Source: Streptosporangiaceae bacterium NEAU-GS5 (GTDB lineage: Bacteria; Actinomycetota; Actinomycetes; Streptosporangiales; Streptosporangiaceae). Taken from it: a stretch of DNA of 64,000 bases. Of the stretch, positions 56,892 to 64,000 are shown piece after piece. The notes below the pieces were generated by a model. That model worked only from the letters and a program-made list of their open reading frames with translations. It was not told where the DNA came from and did not search any database. The stretch lies in the NCBI GenBank assembly GCA_017592665.1, contig JAGFNW010000002.1, positions 1 through 64,000 on the forward strand, given 5' to 3'. A program made the translations under genes and the position numbers. Each line of letters opens with the position of its first letter. Within the stretch, counting starts at the first letter, position 1.

Positions 56892-57559
56892 CAGACAACA
56901 CCACCTTGGCCGCGGCCATGTCGCTGGCCGTGCTGGACTCCGAACAGGACCAGCGCACCCTGCTGCACTCGGTCGTGCTGGCCGCGCGGGCGATCTTCGA
57001 CGCCGCGGCCAGCTCGATCTTCCTGCTCGACACGGTCACCGGCGACCTCGTCTTCGAGGCCGTCGCGGGCGAGGGCGAGGAGTTCCTGGTGGGCCGGCGG
57101 TTCCCGGCCACCAGAGGGATCGCGGGATGGGTGCTCAGCTCGGGCCAGCCGCTCGTGGTCGACGACCTCGACGGCGACGGGCGGTTCGCCAAGGACATCG
57201 CCGAGTCGACCCGCTACGTGCCGCGCATGCTGATGGCGACCCCCGTCACCTGCGACGAGGAGCCCATCGGCGTGCTCGAGGTGCTGGACGCCGGACAGCA
57301 GGCGCGGTCCCGGCTCGGCCAGCTGGAGCTGCTGTCGCTGTTCGCGACCCAGGCCGCCGCGGCGCTTCGGATCGTGCAGCGGAGCCGGGCGGCGCGGGCG
57401 CGGCTGCTGTCGGTCGACGCGGCCGGCGAGTCCAGCGGCCACGCCGCCGAGCTGGGCGACCTCATGGAGGTGGCCCGCCTGCTCGACGTGGCCGACGCCG
57501 AGCGGCGCCAGGCGGGGCTGCGCCTGCTCGGGTCCGTGCGCACGCTCCTGGCCGGATAG
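56888..57559 (+). CDS. GAF-domain sensor protein
   Basis: 223 aa. One GAF domain spans about residues 20-165 (AARAIFDAAASSIFLLDTVT, GIAGWVLSSGQPLVVDDLDG, PVTCDEEPIGVLEVLDA), followed by a helical tail of 55 residues. GAF domains bind small molecules or haem/flavin ligands; no output domain (HTH, kinase, GGDEF) is attached, so it probably works through a partner. Its coupling to the protease and the cyclase/AAA protein suggests these three form a sensing/proteolysis module. A 57-nt gap separates it from the aminopeptidase gene. Confidence 0.85.
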   Translation: MTDNTTLAAAMSLAVLDSEQDQRTLLHSVVLAARAIFDAAASSIFLLDTVTGDLVFEAVAGEGEEFLVGRRFPATRGIAGWVLSSGQPLVVDDLDGDGRFAKDIAESTRYVPRMLMATPVTCDEEPIGVLEVLDAGQQARSRLGQLELLSLFATQAAAALRIVQRSRAARARLLSVDAAGESSGHAAELGDLMEVARLLDVADAERRQAGLRLLGSVRTLLAG

Positions 57560-57616
57560 CCGAAGTAGCCGAGCAGCCGAGTAGGCCCGAGTGGCCGGAC
57601 ACCCAGAGGAGGTCAC

Positions 57617-60136
57617 GTGTCAGCAGGCCTGACCCAGGACGAGGCGCGCGAGCGCGCCTCACTCGTCACGGTCGCGTCCTACGACGTCGACCTCGATCTG
57701 ACCCGTGGGGACACCGCGTTCGGATCGACCAGCGTGATCCGATTCGGCTGCGCGGCTCCCGGGGCCGGCACCTTCGTCGACCTGACGGCCCCGGTCGTCC
57801 GGCGGGTCACGCTCAACGGCGCCGAGGTGGACCTCGCCGCGTTCGACGGCAACCGCGTCGCGCTGACCGGCCTCGCCGCCGACAACGTGCTGGTGGTCGA
57901 GGCCGAGTGCGCCTACTCGCGTACGGGCGACGGGCTGCACCGCTTCACCGACCCGGCCGACGGCCTCACCTACACCTACACCGACCTCGAGACCTTCGAC
58001 GCGCACCGGGTCTACGCCTGCTTCGACCAGCCCGATCTGAAGGCGGCCTTCACCTTCGCCGTGTCCGCGCCCGCCGATTGGGCAGTGGTCTCCAACATGC
58101 CTGTGGAGTCCTCCACCGGGCTCCGTCGCCGGTTCTCCACCTCGCCGCCCCTTCCCACCTATGTCACGGCGATCATCGCGGGCCCGTACCACGAGGTCAG
58201 GGGCGAGCACGACGCGATCCCGCTGGGCGTGTACTGCCGCCTGTCGCTGGCCGCGCACCTCGACGCGGACGAGATCCTCACGGTCACCAGGCAGGGCTTC
58301 GACTTCTTCCACGCGGCGTTCGGGGTGAGGTATCCCTTCCCGAAGTACGACCAGCTGTTCGTGCCGGAGTTCAAGGGCGGCGCGATGGAGAACGCGGGCG
58401 CGGTCACCTTCAGCGAGGAATGCCTGTTCCGCTCCCGGGTGACCGACTTCGCCCGGCAGGCCAGGGCCGAGACCATCCTGCACGAGCTCGCGCACATGTG
58501 GTTCGGCGACCTCGTCACCATGCGCTGGTGGGACGACCTGTGGCTGAACGAGTCGTTCGCCTCCTGGGCCGCGACGCTGGCGCTGTCCGAGGCCACCCGG
58601 TGGAATTCGGGGTGGACGGCGTTCGCCCAGCTGAGCAAGGCGTGGGCCTATCGTCAGGATCAGATGGCGACCACGCATCCCATCGCCGCCGACATCCAGG
58701 ACATCGCCGCGGTCGAAGTGAACTTCGACGGGATCACCTACGCCAAGGGCGCCTCCGTGCTGAAGCAGCTTGTGTCGTGGAACGGCCGCGAGAACTTCCT
58801 CTCCGGCGTGCGGGACTACTTCGCCGCGCACGCCTGGGGCAACGCGACCCTGGCCGACCTGCTCGCCGCGCTCGAGCGGAGGTCGGGACGCGACCTGACG
58901 GCGTGGTCGGACCAGTGGCTGCGGACGGCGGGGGTCAACACGCTCCGCCCGTCGATCGAGGTGGACCCGTCCGGGCGCATCACGTCGTTCGACGTGCTCC
59001 AGGAGGCGCCCGCGGCGCATCCCGCGCTCCGCGACCACCGCATCGCCATCGGGTTCTACGACCAGGAGCCGGAGGGCTTCATCCGGACGCGGAGCTTCGA
59101 GGTCGACGTGTCCGGCGCGCGCACGGAGCTGCCGGAGCTGGCCGGCCAGGTGCGCCCGGATCTCGTGCTGCTGAACGACGACGACCTCACGTACGCCAAG
59201 ATCCGGCTCGACGGGCACTCGCTGCGCACGCTCGCGGCGAGCGTCGGCGACCTCGGCGACTCCCTGGCGGCCGCCCTGTGCTGGGCCACGGCCTGGGACA
59301 TGTGCCGCGACGGCGAGCTGGCCGCGCGCGACTACGTCCGCCTGGTCACCTCGGGCGTCGGGTCGCTGTCCGCTGTGAGCATGGTCGAGGCCCTGCTCGC
59401 GCAGGCCGCGGTCGCGATACGGCGGTACGCCGACCCGCCCTGGCGGGAGAGCGGCCTCGATCTTCTGGCGGGCGCCACGCGGCGGCTGGCCGGGGAGGCC
59501 ACGGCCGGCTCGGACACCCAGCTCGCCTTCGTGCGCGCGTGCGCACGCGCGGCCACCTCCGACGAGGATCTGAAGTTCCTGGCGGGCCTGCTCGACGGGT
59601 CCGTACGGCTCGACGGGCTCACCGTGGACACCGAGCTCCGCTGGTCACTGCTCGGCCGGCTCGTCGGCCGCGGCGTCCTCGGCGCCGAGGAGATCGACGC
59701 CGAGCTGAAACGGGACCCCACCGACGCGGGCCGGCGCCACGCCCTCACCTGCAGGGCGTCGATGCCGACCGGCGCGGCGAAGGAGGCCGCCTGGTGGGAG
59801 CTCACTCTGGGAGAGGTGCCCCTGGCCGAGTTCCGCGCCGTGCTCGCCGGATTCGCCGACCCGGATCAGCAGGACCTCACCGTGGCGTATCGGGACCGCT
59901 ACTTCGCGGCCATCGGCGACGTCTGGCGCGACCTGCCCACCGTGATGGCGCAGGACTTCGTCTCCGGCCTGTACGTGAGCTGCCCCTTCACCGAGGACAC
60001 GATCCAGGCGACGGACGCCTACCTCGCGGCGGACCATCCACCGGACGCGCTGCGGCGCCTTCTCACGGAGGGCCGCGACGACGTCGTGCGCGCCCTCCGC
60101 AGTCAAGCACGCGACCGCCAGGAGGCGACGCCATGA
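57617..60136 (+). CDS. M1-family aminopeptidase N-type metallopeptidase
   Basis: 839 aa from GTG 57617 with GGAGG upstream; standard M1 length. GAMENAG (about 254-260) is the exopeptidase motif and HELAHMWFGDLV (about 289 on) the HExxH zinc site, with the third ligand Glu in WLNESFA 18-19 residues later. No signal peptide, so cytosolic. Actinomycetes normally carry a housekeeping PepN; a second copy embedded between a GAF gene and a peptide-modifying arginase (ATGA overlap) suggests trimming of residual leader residues or degradation of the leader. It may prefer different N-termini from PepN. Confidence 0.9.
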   Translation: MSAGLTQDEARERASLVTVASYDVDLDLTRGDTAFGSTSVIRFGCAAPGAGTFVDLTAPVVRRVTLNGAEVDLAAFDGNRVALTGLAADNVLVVEAECAYSRTGDGLHRFTDPADGLTYTYTDLETFDAHRVYACFDQPDLKAAFTFAVSAPADWAVVSNMPVESSTGLRRRFSTSPPLPTYVTAIIAGPYHEVRGEHDAIPLGVYCRLSLAAHLDADEILTVTRQGFDFFHAAFGVRYPFPKYDQLFVPEFKGGAMENAGAVTFSEECLFRSRVTDFARQARAETILHELAHMWFGDLVTMRWWDDLWLNESFASWAATLALSEATRWNSGWTAFAQLSKAWAYRQDQMATTHPIAADIQDIAAVEVNFDGITYAKGASVLKQLVSWNGRENFLSGVRDYFAAHAWGNATLADLLAALERRSGRDLTAWSDQWLRTAGVNTLRPSIEVDPSGRITSFDVLQEAPAAHPALRDHRIAIGFYDQEPEGFIRTRSFEVDVSGARTELPELAGQVRPDLVLLNDDDLTYAKIRLDGHSLRTLAASVGDLGDSLAAALCWATAWDMCRDGELAARDYVRLVTSGVGSLSAVSMVEALLAQAAVAIRRYADPPWRESGLDLLAGATRRLAGEATAGSDTQLAFVRACARAATSDEDLKFLAGLLDGSVRLDGLTVDTELRWSLLGRLVGRGVLGAEEIDAELKRDPTDAGRRHALTCRASMPTGAAKEAAWWELTLGEVPLAEFRAVLAGFADPDQQDLTVAYRDRYFAAIGDVWRDLPTVMAQDFVSGLYVSCPFTEDTIQATDAYLAADHPPDALRRLLTEGRDDVVRALRSQARDRQEATP

Positions 60137-61074
60137 CCAACAGCCCCTACTACCTGGGGAAGCACTGCCAGGCCTGCGACCTTTCGGCTCAGCTGCGGCC
60201 CGGGCAGTGGTGCGTCTTCGGCGTCCCGATCTCGTTCGACTTCGAGGACGCGACCCGTGGCGGCATGGGCCCGTTGCTCATCCGGAAGTCCCTGCCGTTC
60301 CTGTGGGACGGGTTCCCGCGGCTGCTGTGGGATTGGACCTCCGACAGCCTCGTGGAGACGATGACCAATCTCCCGCTCGACCTCGGCGACATTCCGTACG
60401 ACCGGCGGACCGACCGCGCGTACGAGGTCGAGGACAGGATCGTGCGCTGGGCCGCCGACATCGCCGGGAACGGCGGGCGGCCGCTGGTGCTGGGCGGCGA
60501 GCACTGGATCACCTTCCCGGTGCTGCAGGGCCTCACCAAGCACGTGGGGCCGGTCTCGGTCGTGCACTTCGACGCGCACACCGACACGCACCGCTGGATC
60601 GCCCCGCGCGGCGCCGAGCCCCGGCTGCGCAACAACAACGTGATGACGTTCGTCGAATCGCTCGACGGCGTCGAGCGGCTGCTGCAGATCGGGGTCAGGG
60701 AGTACGACGTCGCGATCGACCTCGAGACCGCGGGGGCGTCGGCGAAGTGCGCGGTGATCCCCCCGGACGCGATCAACGACGCGATTTTCGACGGCCTGCC
60801 CGAAGGGTCGAAGGTGTACGTGACCATCGACGCCGATGTCCTCGACCCCGCGTTCGCGCCCGAGGTCGGCTGGCCCGTGCCGGGCGGCATCACCGTGCGG
60901 CAGCTGCTCGCCATGATCAGGCAGATCCGCCGCCGGTACGACGTCGTCGGCCTCGATCTGGTCGAGGTGATGGGGATCGGCGACGGCGTGAACCGGGCCG
61001 CGCTCGCCATGGCGCGCTGCGCGCTCGCCTTCCTGGCCGACGACGTCACCTCAGGAGGACCCGCGAATGCCTGA
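60133..61074 (+). CDS. Arginase/agmatinase-family enzyme, candidate peptide arginase
   Basis: 313 aa, ATGA-coupled to the aminopeptidase. Ureohydrolase metal motifs are complete: GGEH (His124), FDAHTDTH (Asp147, His149, Asp151) and TIDADVLDP (Asp233, Asp235), the binuclear Mn site. Family members hydrolyse arginine, agmatine or formimidoglutamate. In RiPP clusters a divergent subgroup (OspR type) converts peptide Arg to ornithine. The presence of a single Arg in the predicted core and the unusual N-terminus (YYLGKHCQACDLSAQL) support that role here. The next gene overlaps by 8 nt. A free-arginine role cannot be excluded. Confidence 0.87.
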   Translation: MTNSPYYLGKHCQACDLSAQLRPGQWCVFGVPISFDFEDATRGGMGPLLIRKSLPFLWDGFPRLLWDWTSDSLVETMTNLPLDLGDIPYDRRTDRAYEVEDRIVRWAADIAGNGGRPLVLGGEHWITFPVLQGLTKHVGPVSVVHFDAHTDTHRWIAPRGAEPRLRNNNVMTFVESLDGVERLLQIGVREYDVAIDLETAGASAKCAVIPPDAINDAIFDGLPEGSKVYVTIDADVLDPAFAPEVGWPVPGGITVRQLLAMIRQIRRRYDVVGLDLVEVMGIGDGVNRAALAMARCALAFLADDVTSGGPANA

Positions 61075-62410
61075 CTACGATCTCGTCGTCGTGGGCGGCG
61101 GGCCGGCCGGCTCCACCCTCGCCGCGCTGGTGGCCATGCGCGGGCATCGCGTGCTCCTGCTGGAGAAGGAGCACTTCCCGCGTTACCAGATCGGCGAGTC
61201 GCTGCTGCCCGCCACGGTGCACGGCATCTGCCGGCTGCTCGGCGTCACCGACGCGCTGCAGGCCCGTGACTTCACCGTCAAGCGCGGCGGCACGTTCCGG
61301 TGGGGCAGCAACCCCGTGCCGTGGTCGTTCCAGTTCGGCGACCTGCCGGCCTTCGCGGGCGACAAGGCGTACGCCTATCAGGTGGAGCGGATGCGCTTCG
61401 ACGAGGTGCTGCTGGACAACGCCCGCCGGGTCGGCGTCGAGGTGCGTGAGGGCTGTTCGGCGGCCGACGTCGTCGAGGGCGACGGGCGGGTCGAAGGTCT
61501 CACCTACGTCGACGAGGAGCACGGGCCGCGGACCGTGACCGCCCGCTATGTGGCGGACGCGTCGGGGCACCAGAGCCGCATCTACCGGCACATGACAGGC
61601 GTGCGGCACTACTCCGACTTCTTCCGCAACGTCGCCCTGTTCGCCTACTTCGAGAACGGCAAGCGGCTGCCGGAGCCCAACTCGGGCAACGTCCTTTCGG
61701 CCGCGTTCGACGACGGCTGGTTCTGGTACATCCCGCTCACCAAGACGCTCACGAGCGTCGGCGCGGTCGTGCGGCGCGAGCTCGCGCACGTCGTGCAGGG
61801 CGACCCCGAGCAGGCCCTCGGCAAGCTCATCGAGGCGTGCCCGCTGATCAGCGAATATCTCGAGGGCGCGACCCGGGTCACCGAGGGGCCCTATGGGAAG
61901 ATCCGCATCCGGCGCGACTACTCGCACTGCCACGAGCACTTCTACCGGCCGGGCATGCTCCTCGTCGGCGACACCGCGTGCTTCGTCGACCCCGTGCTGT
62001 CCTCCGGCGTCCACCTCGCCACGTACGGCGCGCTGCTGGCCGCGCGGGCCGTCAACAGCTGCCTGGCCGGCGCCCTGGACGAGGAGCGGGCGTTCGGGGA
62101 GTTCGCGCGCGGATACCGGGCCGAATACACCTACTTCTACAAGTTCCTGCGCTCCTTCTACGCGCAGAACGTCAACGAGCGGTCGTACTTCTGGGAGGCC
62201 AAGCGGCTGACCGGGTCGGCGCTGTCCGACATCGTGGCGTTCGTCGAGCTGGTCGGGGGCGCGGCCTCGGGCGAGCCCGCGCTGATCGCCGAGGCCGGCC
62301 TGGTCATGTCGTACGCGGCCCGCGCCTCCCAGTCGCAGGCCGCGGCCACAAGCGACCTCGTCGCCTCCCCCGACGGGCTGGCGTGGGATCTCACCCCGAC
62401 AAGATCTTGA
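61067..62410 (+). CDS. Flavin-dependent halogenase-like monooxygenase
   Basis: 447 aa, AGGAGG upstream. VVVGGGPAGSTLAALVA is the FAD-binding GxGxxG. FPRYQIGESLLPATVHG and DGWFWYIPL contain the family landmarks; WFWYIP (218-223) matches the WxWxIP motif of FADH2-dependent halogenases. DFTVKRGGTFRWG places Lys72 where the chloramine-forming Lys lies. CFVDPVLSSGVHLA follows the phenol/pyrrole halogenase pattern (PltA/CmlS-like). The natural target in this cluster would be Tyr74 of the precursor. No flavin reductase gene is in the window. Its 3' end overlaps the convergent NB-ARC gene by 20 bp. Hydroxylase or reductase activity remains possible. Confidence 0.85.
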   Translation: MPDYDLVVVGGGPAGSTLAALVAMRGHRVLLLEKEHFPRYQIGESLLPATVHGICRLLGVTDALQARDFTVKRGGTFRWGSNPVPWSFQFGDLPAFAGDKAYAYQVERMRFDEVLLDNARRVGVEVREGCSAADVVEGDGRVEGLTYVDEEHGPRTVTARYVADASGHQSRIYRHMTGVRHYSDFFRNVALFAYFENGKRLPEPNSGNVLSAAFDDGWFWYIPLTKTLTSVGAVVRRELAHVVQGDPEQALGKLIEACPLISEYLEGATRVTEGPYGKIRIRRDYSHCHEHFYRPGMLLVGDTACFVDPVLSSGVHLATYGALLAARAVNSCLAGALDEERAFGEFARGYRAEYTYFYKFLRSFYAQNVNERSYFWEAKRLTGSALSDIVAFVELVGGAASGEPALIAEAGLVMSYAARASQSQAAATSDLVASPDGLAWDLTPTRS

Positions 62411-64000
62411 GGGCGTGCAGGTAGCCGTCGTGGTAGCCGATGTCGTGGGCCCGCGTCAGCGCCACGCGCGCCTGCCCGGCGGCCCGTTTGCGCTGGCCGC
62501 CCGCCCTGAGCGCGATGGCCATGGAGATGTGGGCGTCGACCATCAGCCGGGGGTCGCGGGCCCGGCGGCTGTCCGACAGGGATTGGCCGGCCAGCGCCAG
62601 CGCCGCGGCGGCGTCGCCGCGCGCCGCGTTCGCCCGGGCGAGCACGCCGTGCACCAGGCATGTGCCCACCAGGCTGGTGGCCGGCAGGGCGAGGGCCTTC
62701 GCGCCGTACGCGACGGCCTCCTCCACGTCGCCGGCGTCGATGGCGAGGTTCGCCATGTTCACCATCATGAGGACCTGGCCGCTGTAGGAGCCGATCCGCT
62801 CGTACAGCTCGAACGCCTTCAGGTAGCACTCGGCCGCCCGCTCGAAATCACCTTTATGGCGATAAATCCCGCCAAGGTTTCCTAGGCGGACGGACTCGCC
62901 GGCGTGGTTCCCCTCGGCCTGGTTGAGCCGGAGCGAGGCCTGGTAGAGCTCGAAGGCCTCGTCGAAGCGGCCGACCTCGTAACGCACGGCGCCGAGGTTG
63001 CCGAGGATCGCCGCCTCCCCCACGCGCCAGCCGGCCAGCCGGGCGAACCGCAGCGCCTCGCCGTACTCGCTCTCGGCGTCCTGATAGCGGCCAGCGCACT
63101 TGGCCTCCAGGCCGAGGCTGGCGCGCATGGCGCAGATGGCCGTCGCGTCGCCGCGCGACTCGGCGGCGGCCAGCCCGTCGCGGCTTGCCCGCTCCCAGGC
63201 GTCGCCCCGATGGTTCTGGTAGAACCAGCCGCGCAGGGCGTCGGCGATCAGCCAGGCGGCCGGATCGGGCGGGCGCCGCCCGGCCGCGTCCCTGATGGCG
63301 GCCAGCAGCCCTGCCAGCTCGTCGTCCAGCCACCGGGCCGCCGCGTCCGGCCGCTCGAAGGCTTCTACGGGGGTTTCTGCGGGGGCTCCTGAGGGCAGGT
63401 CGAGCCGGGTCATCTGCGGGTGCAGGATCTCGGCCGCGGCCCGGGCCGAGGCGGTGAGATGGTCGAGCAGGCGGCGTACGGCCGACTCCCGCCAGGCGTC
63501 CGGCAGCCGTCCCACACGCGCGCGGGCGTGGCTGCGCAGCAGGTCATGACAGGTATAGCGGCCGTCCACGCGCTGCTCGAGCAGGTGCGCGTCGTGGAGG
63601 CGCGCCAGGCAGCGGGCGGCGCGGCCCGGCTCGATCCCGGCCGCGACACCGGCCAGAGCGCCCGTGAGATGGACGACGCAGGGCAGCCCCATCGCCATGA
63701 AGACCAGCTGGGTCTCCTCGTCGAGGACCTGGAGCGACTGGTCGAACGCCACGCCCACCGCCGCGGAGTCGTCTCCTTCGACGGCGAGCGCCGCCACGCC
63801 CTCCGAGCCGCGGATCTGGCGGGCCAGCCGCCGCGCGTCGCGGCGGGCGGAGGTGAGCAGCTGCGCCGCCGCGATGCGGAGCGCGAGCGGCAGGTCGCCA
63901 CAGGCGGCGGCCAGCTCCTCCAGCTGGTCGGCGGGGATCGGCGCGTGCCCGCCCTCGGTCAGCTCGGCCAGCACGCCGACCGACTCCTGCCGGGGCAGCG
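62391..64000 (-). CDS. NB-ARC/TPR regulator (AfsR/SARP-like), partial at window edge
   Basis: The reading frame is open to the right edge, so the start is outside the window; at least 535 codons are present. The visible part starts in an NB-ARC/STAND winged-helix region (GDLPLALRIAAAQLLTSARR, VVHLTGALAGVAAGIEPGRA, YTCHDLLRSHARARV). It continues into TPR repeats (AAILGNLGAVRYEVGRFDEA, ESVRLGNLGGIYRHKGDFER). This is the C-terminal architecture of AfsR/SARP-type activators; the N-terminal DNA-binding and P-loop parts would be outside. It is convergent with the halogenase and may be a regulator of the cluster or of the next locus. Confidence 0.8.
   Translation of the reverse strand, partial: LPRQESVGVLAELTEGGHAPIPADQLEELAAACGDLPLALRIAAAQLLTSARRDARRLARQIRGSEGVAALAVEGDDSAAVGVAFDQSLQVLDEETQLVFMAMGLPCVVHLTGALAGVAAGIEPGRAARCLARLHDAHLLEQRVDGRYTCHDLLRSHARARVGRLPDAWRESAVRRLLDHLTASARAAAEILHPQMTRLDLPSGAPAETPVEAFERPDAAARWLDDELAGLLAAIRDAAGRRPPDPAAWLIADALRGWFYQNHRGDAWERASRDGLAAAESRGDATAICAMRASLGLEAKCAGRYQDAESEYGEALRFARLAGWRVGEAAILGNLGAVRYEVGRFDEAFELYQASLRLNQAEGNHAGESVRLGNLGGIYRHKGDFERAAECYLKAFELYERIGSYSGQVLMMVNMANLAIDAGDVEEAVAYGAKALALPATSLVGTCLVHGVLARANAARGDAAAALALAGQSLSDSRRARDPRLMVDAHISMAIALRAGGQRKRAAGQARVALTRAHDIGYHDGYLHALKILSG

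Noticed and set aside
57127-60132. A long plus-strand frame running into the arginase gene (1315 codons in total)
   Set aside because: Only the part from ATG 60133 is real. Upstream it is an Arg/Pro/Gly-rich shadow of the GAF and aminopeptidase genes, which have intact motifs in other frames.

Overview
The window is high-GC DNA with frequent GTG/TTG starts, tightly overlapped operons, several ECF/TetR/GntR/ROK regulators and large secreted glycan-active proteins. This points to a filamentous actinomycete, most likely a Streptosporangiales-type genome (Nonomuraea/Actinomadura-like). No rRNA, complete tRNA or CRISPR array is present.

Left end (1-6.9 kb) is a mobile, decayed zone. It holds the tail of an IS3-family transposase, an XRE/ImmA-IrrE metallopeptidase gene coupled to a PIN-domain gene, the 3' half of a tRNA-Pro(GGG) acting as an attachment-site relic, a C-terminal integrase fragment facing it, and fragments resembling conflict-system accessory proteins (CU044_2847/trypco1 and an EACC1-like protein). 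A TetR/NAD(P)-binding pair, a TetR/SDR pair and a second wrecked IS3 element are also here.

From 6.9 to 16.5 kb lies a six-gene, translationally coupled operon: HyuA- and HyuB-type subunits (acetone carboxylase/hydantoinase family), an acyl-CoA ligase, a TetR regulator, a divergent B12-dependent acyl-CoA mutase large subunit, and a fusion of the mutase B12-binding subunit to a short-chain dehydrogenase. A sigma70-type promoter and a 26-bp perfect palindrome precede it. The layout suggests carboxylation or ring opening, CoA activation, radical carbon-skeleton rearrangement, then oxidation of a hydroxyacyl-CoA.

From 16.5 to 25 kb come an ECF42-type sigma factor with its YCII partner, a 14-TM exporter, a membrane protein/XRE pair, a tyrosyl-tRNA synthetase-like gene missing part of its catalytic domain, a GNAT-like acyltransferase, a secreted FG-GAP repeat protein and a broken lamin-tail protein.

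From 25 to 45 kb are two sugar-uptake loci. The first has a ROK regulator, a GH36 alpha-galactosidase-like enzyme and an ABC importer. The second resembles the Streptomyces das system (GntR, lipoprotein, two permeases, GH20) with a CBM3-GH16 protein alongside. Between them lie small secreted proteins, a SIR2-DUF4020 (DSR1-like) defence gene with a late frameshift, and a DUF2268 metalloprotease.

From 45.4 to 62.4 kb is what looks like an unusual RiPP gene cluster. A 76-aa NHLP/Os1348-like precursor is flanked by two divergently transcribed paralogous radical SAM enzymes. With them are a B12-dependent radical SAM C-methyltransferase, an exporter, a LuxR regulator, a haem-oxygenase-like protein, a cyclase/AAA/TPR regulator, a cytosolic subtilisin-like protease, a GAF protein, an M1 aminopeptidase, an arginase-family enzyme and a flavin-dependent halogenase. 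The predicted core has one Arg and one Tyr, which fit a peptide arginase and a halogenase. The window ends inside an NB-ARC/TPR regulator.
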